Below are positions 44,712-56,473 of a DNA stretch of 64,000 nucleotides, piece by piece. A model generated the notes under the pieces. It saw only the letters and a program-made list of their open reading frames with translations, did not search any database and was not told where the DNA came from. The first letter of the stretch is position 1, and each line of letters begins with the position of its first letter. The stretch comes from Gliomastix tumulicola. Taxonomy: Eukaryota > Ascomycota > Sordariomycetes > Hypocreales > Bionectriaceae. Where the stretch lies: positions 4,446,330 through 4,510,329 of the forward strand of contig BCHX01000002.1 of the NCBI GenBank assembly GCA_001599755.1. The letters are read 5' to 3'. The translations under genes and the position numbers were made by a program.

Positions 44712-45471
44712 ATGTCGACGCAGCGTGTTCAGACCTTCGGCAAGAAGAAGACGGCCACGGCCGTCGCCCAGACTCAGGTTCGTCGACCTCGGAAAATGAA
44801 CTGCCCCACGAGAACAGTCAAAAAATTGGCACAGGAACTCTGCTGGAGATTGTGGTGGACGAGATGGTGGCACACAGATGATTAGGAGGACTGTTATGCT
44901 GACATTTTTCTTTTGCTTTCAATTAGGCTGGTAAGGGTCTGATCAAGGTCAACGGCCGCCCTCTGCAGCTCGTTCAGCCTGAGATCCTCCGCTTCAAGGT
45001 ACGACCTCTTCGCCTTCGCTCTTCGTCTCCGCTCCCACGCTGTCGTCGATTCCTGGGTTTCATGAGGGGATACATCTGAAAGAGAAGGGAGCATGGAACA
45101 ATGATGCATCGACGGCAGCTAGGGAGACGGACGATCGACAATCAAATGAATGTCACATGCTAACCAGATCCCCCCCAAAGGTCTACGAGCCCCTCCTCGT
45201 CGTCGGCCTCGACAAGTTCGCCAACCTCGACATCCGCGTCCGCGTCACCGGCGGTGGCCACACCTCCCAGATCTACGCCATCCGCCAGGCCATCGCCAAG
45301 TCCCTCATCGCCTACTACCAGAAGTACGTCGACGAGCACTCCAAGAACCTGCTCAAGCAGGCCCTCGTCCAGTTCGACCGCACCCTCCTCGTCGCCGACA
45401 ACCGCCGCAGCGAGCCCAAGAAGTTCGGCGGTCCGGGCGCCCGCGCGCGCTTCCAGAAGTCTTACCGATAA
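44712..45471 (+). CDS. rps16: 40S ribosomal protein uS9 (Rps16)
   Basis: Exons 44712-44777, 44927-44998 and 45181-45471 encode 142 residues. The sequence MSTQRVQTFGKKKTATAVAQTQ, AGKGLIKVNGRPLQLVQPEILRFK, then VYEPLLVVGLDKFANLDIRVRV is classic eukaryotic uS9. It ends PGARARFQKSYR, whose terminal Tyr-Arg tail reaches the P-site tRNA in the ribosome. Codon use is highly biased, as expected for strong expression. It is divergent from rpl32. Confidence 0.97.
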
Positions 45472-45506
45472 ACGGTACAGTCTGCTGCGCGCGCGCAGAG
45501 GAAGAC

Positions 45507-45528
45507 AGAGAGAGAGAGAGAGAGAGAG
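45507..45528. repeat. (GA)n microsatellite
   Basis: Eleven GA/AG dinucleotides in the presumed uS9 3' UTR. Confidence 0.9.
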
Positions 45529-46417
45529 CGAGGGATGGGGGAGCGTTGTTACGTTTTGGGGCCCCAGTGGGAAGGTTTGGGTGGAAGCAACGCTCACGAC
45601 TGGGCGGTGGGCGTTTTTTTACGTCTTTTTTTATTCCTTTGCAGGACTCATGGGGCGTGGTTGCGGGCTGGGCTCTCTCGCCCCCGTCGCACGGCGAGAG
45701 AAAGGGACAGGGACGGACACGTTCGTTTCGACGCACGAGACATGATCGGTCATACGATGCATGAAACGTGCGCGCCGCGTTTGTGGTGAGAGGGAGAACG
45801 GGCCGTGTCATGTTGCCATGCGTTGCGGAACAAAACAACACACACAAAATCAAAAGGGATTATCGGAGTCATCGAGAAGAATTTTCCCTGGCAAAATAGG
45901 GAAAGGGTTACCCAACTGGTATTTTAACGTGGCCTTGCTTTCGATTTTGTAACGGGTCTGGCGGGCAAATACAAGAAACACTAAAAAATCATGCCTCGTG
46001 CGTTGTGACATGACAGGATGAGTCAGTCCCCCAAGACAGACACTGTTGTGTTGAGACAGTGGCTCGACATTATATTCGACGAGTGTCTTGATATCGATAT
46101 GAACGCTCTTCACTCGCTCTCCTTTCTCCAAACTCGTAGCGAAAGGCTGGCCACTATCCCTTCTACTTGTACCCTTTCCAGTCCAGTCCCATAATCACAG
46201 CACTGGATCATCATCACGAAGCCAAACGTGCTTGGGTATGTATGCAAACGCCCAACGCCAAGGTAAACCCGAAGTCAACAGTTACCAATCCTACCCTCTA
46301 CGGGTCTTTTCAGTCGTCGTAGGCAGGGTGCCCGAGTATCCTGCAGCCTCATCCCCCCACGATGACCACCTCAAGAGCCTGCCCTTCTCGTCCCGCGCCG
46401 TGAGCTCCTTGAGCACC

Positions 46418-46442
46418 TTCTTCTTCTTCTTCTTCTTCTTTC
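46418..46442. repeat. (TTC)n microsatellite
   Basis: About eight TTC triplets between the convergent uS9 and Aar2 genes. Confidence 0.9.
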
Positions 46443-46500
46443 TGCTCGTCCTCTTCCCACTGCTCCCAAAGCATAAGAGTGGACGGGCCGCCGCACGCAC

Positions 46501-48051
46501 CTAATCAGTCCACGAAACCAGCCCCTTCTCCCTCCCGGACTCATCCAGCTCGACGATCTCGGGCGCCCACTCACCCCTCTCGTCCTCTGCCTCGAACTCC
46601 GCCGTTTCGAGCTCGACCTCCTCACCATCTTCCAGCACGACCTTGCCCTTTTTGACGATGTTGTCGCTCCGGAGGTCCCACTCCAAGGGTGGCATGCGAA
46701 CGACACTCTCGATCTGAGAAAAGGCGAGCGGCACGTCCAGGATCTCAGGGGAAGAGTCCATGGACACTAGCTCCTCGAGGCGGCGCTTGTAAGTCGTCAA
46801 AGCGTGGCGGAGTTTTCGAGATTGGGAGTCACTCTGATCGAGGATCGACGTTTCGAGGTTCCGTAGATTGTGGTAGATCTGCCACATGACCGTGGACAGC
46901 AGGGTGGCTGCCAGCTTTGGCCGCACTTCGCAGAGCAGGTAAGCCCTTAGGATGAGGTTGAGGAGCATGTGCCACCACTGCTGCACACAGGCGTCGTTGC
47001 CGAGGTGTGCGCCCACGATGAAGGTGAACTGGAACTCTCCGATGATATCCTGCTCAGTGATGCCGGTGAAAGGCTCCAGAAGTGAGACGATGAACGGTGT
47101 GGCATCGGTAGCTTCGAGAGTCCGTTCTGAGCCGATGTGATCTATCGAGTACGTCTTTGAGAGTTGAAGAAACACGAAGTTGAGCTCGCGGCCCGTGAGA
47201 TAAGCGCTCGATACGCGTCTATCGAGCTCGACCTCGGCTGCCATGAGGAGAGAGCCCTTGACGCGGTCGGCGGTATGTAAGAAGTAATCCTCGCCCTGTT
47301 GGCCCGTTATACGTTGCAGCATCGGCTCTGTAATAGCTCCCGCGAGGTGGTTCCAGAACGTGAGCTTAACTCTCGTCTCGTTCGATATCTGCCCCGTGTT
47401 GATGACGGACTCAGGATCGTCGTACGGCACCAGCTTTGGGTGGATAGCGTCGACGCTGTCGGCCTGGATGCGCCCCTCCGCGACTGATGACTCGCAGAGC
47501 ACCTCGTTGTAGCGATCCCATTGCATGACGTGAACCTGGTCTACGCCGGAGCTCATGATCCAGACGCCGCAGCGGGACGACATGCCATTAGGATGCGCAA
47601 CCCAGAGGAAATGCGCACCGGCGGGGATATCCCTGACACCACCGAAATGCTTGGCCGTGAAGGAGATGGTGTCGTAGCCGACGATGAAGAGCTCGGGCAG
47701 ATCCAGGATCAAGACGACGTCACCGCCTCCGCGCCCATGCCTCAGCGACTCGCGGCGGGACTGGCTCTGGTTCTGCTGAGGCGCCGGTCGGAGCTGGAGT
47801 GTCGTCTCCTCGGGTTCATCGAGCGTGGGCATATCCTCATCTGCGGCGGCCACGGAGTGCGCCAGAGGCGACATGTCGTCGTTGGCGTGGTGGACGTGCA
47901 GCGTGCCGAAGGGGTGAGAGCCGATGGCGCCCACGGAGTCATGCGAGCCTCCAGACTGCGCGCCCGCCGAGGCGTTGGAGTCGGATTCGGAGAGCGCAGC
48001 GCGAGACAGCCACTGCGGATGGCGCGGGGAGTGAGGCATCCCGGGCTCCAT
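46501..48051 (-). CDS. aar2: Aar2-type U5 snRNP assembly factor
   Basis: A single exon of 516 residues. A Ser/His-rich N-terminus of about 110 residues precedes the AAR2 N-terminal domain: LDLPELFIVGYDTISFTAKHFGGVRDIPAGAHFLWVA, with the typical FxV-x-G-x-D start. The helical C-terminal domain follows: LNFVFLQLSKTYS, GEFQFTFIVGAHLGNDACVQQWWHMLLNLILRAY. Aar2 binds Prp8 in a cytoplasmic pre-U5 particle and is replaced by Brr2 on maturation. The tail is Glu-rich (EDGEEVELETAEFEAEDERGEW). The member is longer than the yeast protein (355 residues) mainly through the N-terminal extension and acidic tail. The ATG at 48051 starts MEPGMPHSPRHPQW; a later start cannot be excluded. Confidence 0.93.
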   Translation of the reverse strand: MEPGMPHSPRHPQWLSRAALSESDSNASAGAQSGGSHDSVGAIGSHPFGTLHVHHANDDMSPLAHSVAAADEDMPTLDEPEETTLQLRPAPQQNQSQSRRESLRHGRGGGDVVLILDLPELFIVGYDTISFTAKHFGGVRDIPAGAHFLWVAHPNGMSSRCGVWIMSSGVDQVHVMQWDRYNEVLCESSVAEGRIQADSVDAIHPKLVPYDDPESVINTGQISNETRVKLTFWNHLAGAITEPMLQRITGQQGEDYFLHTADRVKGSLLMAAEVELDRRVSSAYLTGRELNFVFLQLSKTYSIDHIGSERTLEATDATPFIVSLLEPFTGITEQDIIGEFQFTFIVGAHLGNDACVQQWWHMLLNLILRAYLLCEVRPKLAATLLSTVMWQIYHNLRNLETSILDQSDSQSRKLRHALTTYKRRLEELVSMDSSPEILDVPLAFSQIESVVRMPPLEWDLRSDNIVKKGKVVLEDGEEVELETAEFEAEDERGEWAPEIVELDESGREKGLVSWTD

Positions 48052-48676
48052 GCTAGATGTTCGCCGACCCTAGTGCTGGGGAGAGCTAAGCATGAAGAGT
48101 GTGGCTGGTCGTGGCGCTCGGAAGATGGATAGATCTAACGACGAAAGCCCGAGGGATAATAGGATGGCTGAATAAGCTTAAGGCGCCCGAGAATAAGGCT
48201 CGCAAAAGACGTAGACAACTCGAGAGGCAAGATGGTATGCAAGATACTTAGGTTTTCCTTGCCCTCGGACCACAGATGGACGTTACGGGCGAGACCAACC
48301 AAGCAGCGGGCGAGAATGTAAACAAATGTTGCTCAGATTATTCCAGTAGACATCGGAGATGCGAATGACGGTGTAGCATTGTTGATGAATGGAGAAGGAA
48401 CAATGGAGAATGAGAAGCGGAAAGAGTGAAAAGCCCCGCCATCAGATTGAGGTCATGCTTGAGCCTTGCCGGCCCCACTTCAGCCTTGTCTGGTCGTTCG
48501 TTGGGTCGCGATTTCTTCTTCCAAATAATGAACAATTGACAAGGCAGCACCGAGGCAGCCACTGATTCAAAAGTCATGTATGCATCCCTATGAGATTCTA
48601 CCGATGGATTACTGCACATTCGCCCCCAAGCATCCCCCCCCAGGGCGCAATAGTTGAACCAGGATCAGACGCCCCC
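48052..48676. other. Intergenic: aar2 upstream and prenyltransferase 3' region
   Basis: These 0.6 kb should carry the aar2 promoter and the 3' UTR of the prenyltransferase. No gene or clear motif was recognised. Confidence 0.5.
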
Positions 48677-50108
48677 TCAACTCCCAATCCCATTCCTCCT
48701 CGTCTTCCACACGAGGTCGAAGCCTTCCCAGATGTTCTCAATCGGGTGAGTCTTCGCATACTCGGGAACATAGATCTGGAAGATCTTGGTCGAGTAGTAC
48801 ATGGTCATATAGACCCCGGTCTTCTCCGTGTATGTGAAGGAGAGGTAGGTATAGACTCCCCAAGCTTCCTCGAAATCGTGTCCTCGGCTATGGCAAATTC
48901 ACGCATCAGTGGCCCAATACTGTGCAGAAATGGATGGTTCAGACAAATACTTACAACGTCTCTTCCAAGTCGGAGGCGTACTTGTCGGCAAACTCGCCGT
49001 GCCCGCGCTGGCGAAACCAGGTAGAGAGTCGGCTGGACAGCTCGCGGTCCTTGATGCCGAGAGGAAAGATGGGGAGTTGAAGCTTGACCTCGGGCATGGC
49101 GCGGCCAGCCTTGAGCTCAACACAAGCACACGCGCCGAGACCAGCTGGGAAGACAACCCTGTCGTCCATATCCGCCGTCGACTCGAGGCCGAAGAGGATG
49201 GGCCAGAGGTCCGTCAGGGCTCGAAGACCGGCATCCACCTCGGGGCCGCTCACGCGTCCGCGAAGGGTGTACAGCTCCTTGACTTTGCTAAGGGTGTCGG
49301 AAGCTGTAGAAATGTAGGTCTTGATGCGCGAGTCCGGGCCCTCGATGCAGTCGATTGCCCAGATCATCGTGCGTGGCATAAGCTCGGGCGTGGCGGCGAA
49401 ACTGTCGAGATAGCTCGTGAGCGTGGCGACACCTTTCTCAAAGGAGCCGTATTCAGCCTCTGCCTTGCTGCATTGCTGAGCAATGCTCTGCAGGAAGTCG
49501 TTGGAATGCTTTCCGGTCTGGAGCATCTTGAGATATGGAAGGAAATAGACCTTGGCCATGGGTCCGACCGCTCGGCAGTCAAAGGCGACCCAGACCTGCA
49601 CGCGAGGCGTTCCCTCAGGCATCTTGGCTAGCAGCGACGCTTGGTCCTCTTTCTTGATGAACAAGTGCTCGGCAAAGATCTCGAACTTCTTGAGCGAGAG
49701 GTCTGGGATGACATCCGTCATCCGCCTTAGCAGCCGGCCGGTCTCTTCCTGACCAAAGGGGTCGGCCTCTGTGCCAGCATTGCTATCGATGGCACCGAAT
49801 GCGAAGCGGACGAGACGGGTCGACTTGGACTTCTCCTTCCAGTTGATGCTAGGCTCGACCGGGCTCCCATCCCAGCAGGGACCTGCCGTGAAAGGGATCT
49901 TCTGGCCAGGTACGGGCCGGGGGCCCAGAGAAGCGGGAATGAAGCGTCGATACCAGGAGAGGTGATACTCGAGCTGCTCTGGTGTGTATCCGGACTTGTC
50001 AAGGAGGTCGGCAAAGGAGGGACCGGTGGTCTGCCACCAGAACTCCTGGTCTTCGTTGGCCAGGTGCTCGGCGGAAACAACCTTTTGGAAGACGGCAGAG
50101 GAGCTCAT
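48677..50108 (-). CDS. DMATS-type aromatic (indole) prenyltransferase
   Basis: Exons 50108-48955 and 48887-48677 (67-nt intron) encode 454 residues, the normal size for the DMATS family. GPCWDGSPVEPSINW contains the glutamate that corresponds to the catalytic Glu of dimethylallyl tryptophan synthases. It is followed by RLVRFAFGAIDS, and AKVYFLP carries the Lys-x-Tyr pair that binds the diphosphate in this ABBA-fold family. The spliced C-terminus gives GVYTYLSFTYTEKTGVYMTMYYS, the Tyr-rich shield seen in the family. Enzymes of this type transfer a dimethylallyl group to indoles or tyrosine in secondary metabolism, without an NDxxD motif. No NRPS, PKS, P450 or terpene gene is adjacent, so the acceptor cannot be predicted. 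An in-frame upstream ATG region exists, but MSSSAVFQKV is the family-like start. Confidence 0.92.
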
Positions 50109-53100
50109 GGTTCTGTGTCTGGTGTTTGTTGGTTCTGAAAGGAGGTATGGCAGAAATGTTCTCGCTGCTTGAGATTGTCTGCCCCGTGTCAACTTCAAAA
50201 ATCAGACCGGAAAGCCGCTGCCTTTATATAGTAGGCCACCTCCTCTCCCGTCCGTCAACGGTGTGCTCCAAAAATTCCAAACCTGGGGTGAGTATTCTCA
50301 GCGCCGCTTGGGGGCCCCTCCAATCGTTCCATCTTCCATGCGCCCAGAAGCACAATATGAGGCATCATCGATATCCAGGTCCTTGGTGCCGCTCTCCAAG
50401 ACGCGCCGTCGGCCCTTCTTCATGCAGGGTTGTTGGATCTTTTCTTCAATAGGCAGCTTGAAAGGTCCCTGCATGAGTCCAAGGAGAGGGGGAAGGCATT
50501 GGCGATGTTTGCTTGGCTAATGGAAGCCATGCAGCCGGGCGGCGTTCACACCATCAGCATCCGTGATAACGTTATCTGTGACTGGTAGCATGACGAGCCC
50601 GATAAGCGAGAGTATCCAATCTTGAGCAGTTTGGACCCTTCTTTTAGATGCCCTGCCCTGCTTGGCCCTTCTTCTTGTTTCGTCTCCGACTGTCGGGACC
50701 GAACAGTCGACCTCAGATGCCGCCGTGCCGTGGTAACCAGGTGGCTGCGGAAAAGAGGCACAGCTAACCACCCAGAGGACACCACACCAAAGATATGCTC
50801 CTCATATGTTTAGGGAAGACATCAATGGGATACGCCCTTGCCTTGAAAAACCAGGGTTTGGTCCCTGAGCAGGAGGTATGTATGGGTAGAACTACCAGCC
50901 AGTGTGTGTGCCGCGCGGGGTTCGCTTACAGCGGAGGACCAGCCGCCGATCTCACTCTTCGGCGCCGAAGCTGTCAGCGGCTCCACGGCAAAGCGGTCGC
51001 TTAGGATGAGTTTCGGAACCGACCATGACCGAGAACGTGTTTCTTCGGCAGCACTGCTCACTCAAGGTCGCTGAGGACAGCGTTGTCTTCAGGTTGTTCG
51101 CTCGCCCAGGAGGTCGTGGTGGATAGGCCGCAATGTCTCAGATCAAGCCGAACTCGGGGGCCGAAAGCGGCACCGGGCTGCAGACCACAGAGGACCCGGG
51201 ATCAGGAAGATACGGGCAGTCTCCGAATCTGATGATAATGTTCCCGACAATACTGAGACGGGACTTAGAAAGTCATCACATAGCAGGCCGCTGCACGTGA
51301 CGAATGAACGACGTCCGTCATCGTCACCACCCGTGCCATCCTTGCGCAGGTCAAAGCGACGACCATATCCAGCACCTTATTCCTTTTTCCCCCGGTACCG
51401 ATGGGCCGCAGGGAATACAGAAAAAGCGAGTAGGTATGAGAAATATGATCATCATCAGCAGCAGAGGGTTTCAAGACAAGCACAATGCTCAAACATCCTC
51501 TGCATCACCGGATGCCCAAACTGAACTGAACACGAACATGCCTCGCATGATGTGCAAAATGCTACAGGGTAGCCAAATCCCCAAAGTCACGGGACCTCGC
51601 GTCCCCAACGTATCACAGACACCCATGGCGTGTACCAACTTTTTCGCCATGCCCATTCTTGGGAAAAATTGTCCGGCGTAGGTTGAAAAGGGAATGGCTC
51701 GGGGTCAATATGTCCGTCCTCACTAGAAAAGGCGTCGAGACCAAAAAAAAATTGGCTGGCTGGGTGGCCGGGTGGCTGATATCAGACGACAATGGGGCCG
51801 GCTGCAACCATACCTAACCACATCCCCGGGAATTAATGAATGCCCTGTACAGTGCATGTAAGGCAGTGGCACAAGGCGAAAACGAGTGTGCGAGGGCGTG
51901 TGAGCAGGGGAAAAAAATAAACGACTGCCGATGGGGGAAGGGGAGGTCAGAGAGACATGTGCTAAAGCACACCCCTTGTATCGGCGTTTCCCTTGCATAG
52001 GAGAAGTACATGTCAGTACCTGTGCAGTATGTACCTTTCTACTTAGCTCTCTTGTGCTTTTTCTGTCTCAACGCCGTTGGCAACGGGGATGGGGGGTTTT
52101 ATTCCAGCGTATTTCCGACGGAAGGGGCGCTTGCTGGTACCTATAACGTTACGATGCGAAGTGACCAGACCAGGCCTTCGTTAGCTGCTTTCCTCCTCCA
52201 GCCAAGGTCCGTTCTTTCGTTTTGCTTATTTGGCTCCCGCGATGCCAATCCAGCCCGGCTCGGAATTAGCAGTATTGGTAGGGACCGGGGCTTCTTCAAG
52301 GTAGTAGAGTCAGCTCGTCGTCGACTCAAGCCTGTTAGCCGCGGGTACCATCGTCCTCCCGCTTTCCCAACCTAGTCCTTGCACCGGCCGGCCGGCTGTC
52401 CGTCCTTGTCCCTCCCTCAGCCTCACCAGACTAATTAAGATGAATAAATACGTGGGGTGGGAGGGAGGGAGGGAGGAACTAGGATAATCCATCTCGTAAT
52501 TCCACCATCATCGTCCAGATAGATTAACCAAAAGGCGATTGGATTGGATTGGGGGGAAGGGAAGGGATCTGGATCTGTGCATGCGCCAATCCCCCACTCC
52601 GCCCAAGTAGGTTACCTACTACTCTACTCCTATATCACAGACACCGCAGGCTATAACAGAATGCCAGAAGGAAAATAAATGCCCGTGATACTCCCGCACC
52701 ACTCCCAGCGCGAACGCTAACCCAACACGCCGATAACGAAAAGCAAACTCCCCCCCCCCCGGCCGGTGATCATTCGAAATATTGAATCCCTCCCAAAGCA
52801 CACTTTATCACTTCTCATAAAAATCCTCATATTGCTTTTTTCGCTTCCAACAAAGATCCATTCATCTCCCGTTTTCCCCCACGCCCACACCCACCCCACG
52901 GAGAGAGAGGGAGAGAGAGACAAAGCACACACACACACATCCACCCCCTTTGTCACACAGCATCCTGAGCTAACTCATGCTAACTACTAACCACAGGGCA
53001 TCTTCTGTCTGATCCCAGCTGGGCCATGCGAGGGTGGCAATGATACCCCCACCCAGTCACAATACCGGTAAGGCTCATCTCTCTCAACGTAACAGCAGCA

Positions 53101-54753
53101 CTAAAAAAAAAACCCTCCGAAACCCATGTCTAGTCTCTCCAAGACGAAAGGGCCAGAGCGCACTTGCCGCTGGGGGAGGACGACACACGTATTACACACG
53201 CCCCCCTGTGATGGAAACGTCATGTTGGTCGCGACCTCAGCTGAAAGGACGACGCACGGATTCTCGGTGACACCGTCCTTTTTTTTTGGGGCTCGACGCG
53301 TCGTTCTGTTTCCGGTATTAGAGCGACCATCACTTGTCCTGTGATTCCCTCCACGATAGATCGCCCACGTACATACACTCCAGCCTGCAAGTAAGTCATC
53401 ATCACACTCATTACAGCGGCCTCAAAAGTAGCACAACTCGTTTTTTTAAACTATGTTCGTTCTGTATATCAGTTCCAATCTTGGTCAGAGAACCCTACAA
53501 TTCCATCTCTGCTTTCCCCATCCTCACTCCCCCCTTTTCATAACGGGAGAATCTCTTCTCCAACCCCGGATATATATCTCCTCTTCGTAGTTAAGAAAAA
53601 AGGACAAATCGCGAGGTCAGACCCTCAAAGGGGTCTCGGGGTGTTTTTTTTGCGCATGCTACGAAAAAAAACATCGTGTTCTCATCAAGACAATAAAAGA
53701 GAACGAAAGGGGGGGAGGTTCTCTGCCTTTTTCCTCCCCCTTTTTCGGCCGCCTCCCCGCGCCTCTCTCCCCTTGATACGTCACCGTAGACATATCAAAT
53801 CAACAACAAAGTAACCACCGCCGCCCGCCCCGCCCTGCCTTCTCAGGCAAACTGGGAGGTAATGTCACAGCCCCAGAAAATATATCCTCAGTGAAAGCGT
53901 CCGCCAGATGTCTCCTCCTCAATGGGTATGCCAGAGTTTTCGTGCTGCGAAGCACATGAGGTCCAGTTTGGGGAAACAAGGAAGCCTCAAGTCTCGAAGG
54001 GAAAGAAAGACGACAGGGAGACGGAAAATAAAATAAAAAGAAAAACAGGCAAAAATCAAGAACGTGACGAAAAGTTCGCTCCAATAAATCGAGAATACCG
54101 CCCGCCGGATCACACCATATGCCGCCCCTGAAACGCAAACCTTAGCCGCCGTCCGTTTCCTGTATGCGTCTGCCGAGAAGGACAACTGAAAACGAAACAC
54201 ATATATCCATCCATCCACCGCCCTCCGGGCACACGCTGTGACGGCTGGACCATCAGCAGACGAAGCACTGGAGGAGCGAAGCATATACACCGTTCGACAA
54301 AGGGAAAGTGAGAGAAGAAAAAATCGAAAACAAGGAATATTGCAGCAGTGACCGAAAAGCCCCCTCGTAATAGTGGGAGCAACGGACTAGTTAAAACAAT
54401 AAGAGATCATTCATGCGAGAAAGCCCCGTCTTGACATATAAAGGCCAGCGCAGCTGCGTGCCTACATACCGCGAGTAGACGTGCCAGGCATGTATGTTGC
54501 TTGTGCCAAACATGAAATGATGCCCTATGTGCGAAGAAGATTCGTGCAGGAAGAATCCAATATGATACAGCCAATTCGTTCTCGACAAATTCATTATTTT
54601 CGGTGTCTGTCCTCCTCTAAAGTCGCGTTCCGATCCGGTTATATCGTGCGTGAGCCCTTGTGGATTTTAGTGGCTTGGAGGCTGTCCACCATTGGCTTTG
54701 CGACGCGTCAGCAAATCAATCGTCCATCCAGTCAAGGAAAGCTTCGTCGGGGT
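50109..54753. other. Gene-poor region between the prenyltransferase and Con7 genes
   Basis: Apart from the prenyltransferase promoter at the left edge and the con7 3' UTR at the right edge, I see no gene in 4.6 kb. Open frames are short and lack coding bias. GGTACC words lie at 51394, 52136 and 52344. A/T and C homopolymers and GAGAG/CACAC runs occur around 52755-52945. Confidence 0.5.
50223..50230 (-). promoter_or_regulatory. TATA box of the prenyltransferase gene
   Basis: TATATAAA on the minus strand lies 115 bp upstream of the ATG, with a GGCTACTATATAAAGG-like context. A clean TATA box fits an inducible gene; this is an inference. Confidence 0.55.
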
Positions 54754-56473
54754 CTAGATCTCGAACTCACATTGGCTGTACATGCCCTGGTTTGGCTGAC
54801 CGTAAGGCGAATGCGGCGGAGGGTAATTCGAGTACATGTGATTCTGGTAGTCGGCCATAGGCTGCTGAGGAACGCTTCCCGAGGGCGGCGCCGGGTACTG
54901 CGTCGGCTGGTAGCCAATCGGCGGGAGCGTGACAGGTCGCGACCCAGGATAAGTAGACGTCGGCGGCCCGTCGGGTCCCTGAGGCTCGCCGTTTTGGGCG
55001 GCGGCCTGGGCAGCCTGGCGCTGGCGTTCCTCCTCGGCCTTGCGCTGGTTCTCCTCCTCCTTCTTGCGGGCCTTCCACTCCTTGCGAATCTCCTTGAACT
55101 CTGTGAACGTGATCGCGTTAGTCGCCGAGAACCAAAGTCTAACGTAAATAACGAGGTGCTCGAAATAAACAAGATTCAAACTGTAGGGAGACGCGCGCGG
55201 ACATGGGATCCTACGATCCGCAATGCGCGCGCGCCTCCCCACAGGGCTGGAACCAACAGAGTCGCATCGGGGGGGGGGGCGCTTGGACGTACCTTCAGGC
55301 GTTCGCTTGGGGCCGTGCGACTGCATCGTAACGTGGGCGTTGAGGTGGTTGAGAGTACCGTAGGCCTTTTCGCAACCGTTCCATCCGCACTTGTACATCC
55401 TCTCGATTTCCTCATATCTCCTTCGGGGTCGCTTGTGCTGCTGCGCGCCAGGAATGGGGACGAACGAGTAGACCTAGAAACGGGAAAAAAACCAAAGTCA
55501 GCCTCGATGTTGCCATACAAACCCACGTCCTGGTTCTTGTTTGGGTGATAGAATCCACAAGCCGTCCCTTTGGGAGACATTCTCGTGACCGCCTCGCCTC
55601 GCCTCGCCTCTCTCCCTCCATTCTTCTCCCCTCATCCATCCATCAAGCCTTGCGTTGTAGCATTTCCAGAGGAAGTTCACAAGCCTTCAGGCGAGGAGGA
55701 GGCGCTGGCGTCTTGGTCTCGGTCTTTCTCTCTCCCATGTCACGATGGACAGTGGGAGCTGGCTCCCCTCTTCGCAGAAGAAGAGAGGAGCCCCCAAAGG
55801 GCGGGCGTTGCGGGTTCATGTGTTCGATCGGGCGCGCTTCTGCTTCTGATTTCCTCATCTGTTAACTTACTTGACTGGGCCTCTGTTGTTGCGTTGCTGA
55901 AGCCGGGGAATGAGCATACACAGGATGACTAGGAGTCAGAGGAGGTGCCCCATGCTGACCATAACCACCCCAGTCAGGGCGCGGCTGGGCATACATGCCG
56001 CCACTTGGGTGAGAGTAATTGTGCGCCGCCATATCCGGATTCGCCCCGTAGGGAGAATGTTGGGGATAAGGATACGACGAGGACGGCGTCGCAATGGACG
56101 GATCTATAGGTACTTCGTTGTCAGACTTGTCGGCGGATGCTTGATGGCTACGCCCATCCTGCTGGGGCAAAGACGGACTGTTTGGTTGCTGCTGTGCCAT
56201 ACCTCCGCTGCTCACGCTGCTGGCTGTTGGAGGGTATGGACGCTGCAAGTGCTCTGCAAAGGACCCGGACCGCGCTGACTGAGGGTAGACGCTGTACTCG
56301 GAGGTGGGAGTGGACGACGAAGGTGGCGGGTAGCTGACTTCGTGTTTCACCGGATATTGCGCAGCAGCAGATGCGGGATCTGCTGTCGAGCCTTCAGAAT
56401 TGTTGTCGCCGAAGTTACTGGGATAAGGCGAGGGCAAACCTGTTTGCGAGTATTCGGTTGCACTGCGGTCCAT
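54754..56473 (-). CDS. con7: C2H2 zinc-finger transcription factor Con7
   Basis: Exons 56473-55871, 55473-55293 and 55100-54754 give 376 residues. The first 200 residues are Ser/Pro/Gln/Tyr-rich. A basic stretch KRPRRR (215-220) precedes one C2H2 finger, Cys230-X4-Cys235-X12-His248-X5-His254 (YKCGWNGCEKAYGTLNHLNAH). This is followed by KRTPEEFKEIRKEWKARKKEEEN, a charged helix, probably coiled coil (about 262-295). The finger and flanks are nearly identical in all filamentous ascomycetes. In Magnaporthe, Con7 is needed for conidial shape, appressorium formation and expression of cell-wall and infection genes. Both introns flank the finger exon and restore the conserved VYSFVPIPGAQQHKRP and TPEEFKE junctions. 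The start at 56473 is the MDRSATEYSQTGLPSPYP form seen in the family; upstream in-frame codons are open for 47 more residues but look non-coding. Confidence 0.94.

Larger units (their letters stand above)
45472..46500. other. Convergent 3' intergenic region
   Basis: This stretch lies between the uS9 stop and the Aar2 stop on the other strand. It contains a GA dinucleotide run (45507-45528) just after the uS9 stop and a TTC run (46418-46442). No gene was recognised. Confidence 0.5.

Noticed and set aside
47521..48132. 203-codon + strand frame across the Aar2 N-terminus
   Set aside because: It is antisense to the AAR2 domain and its Arg/Gly/Val-rich composition is typical of shadow frames.
51304..51681. 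125-codon + strand frame in the 50-54 kb gap
   Set aside because: No codon bias, no motif, and an atypical composition; not supportable as a gene.
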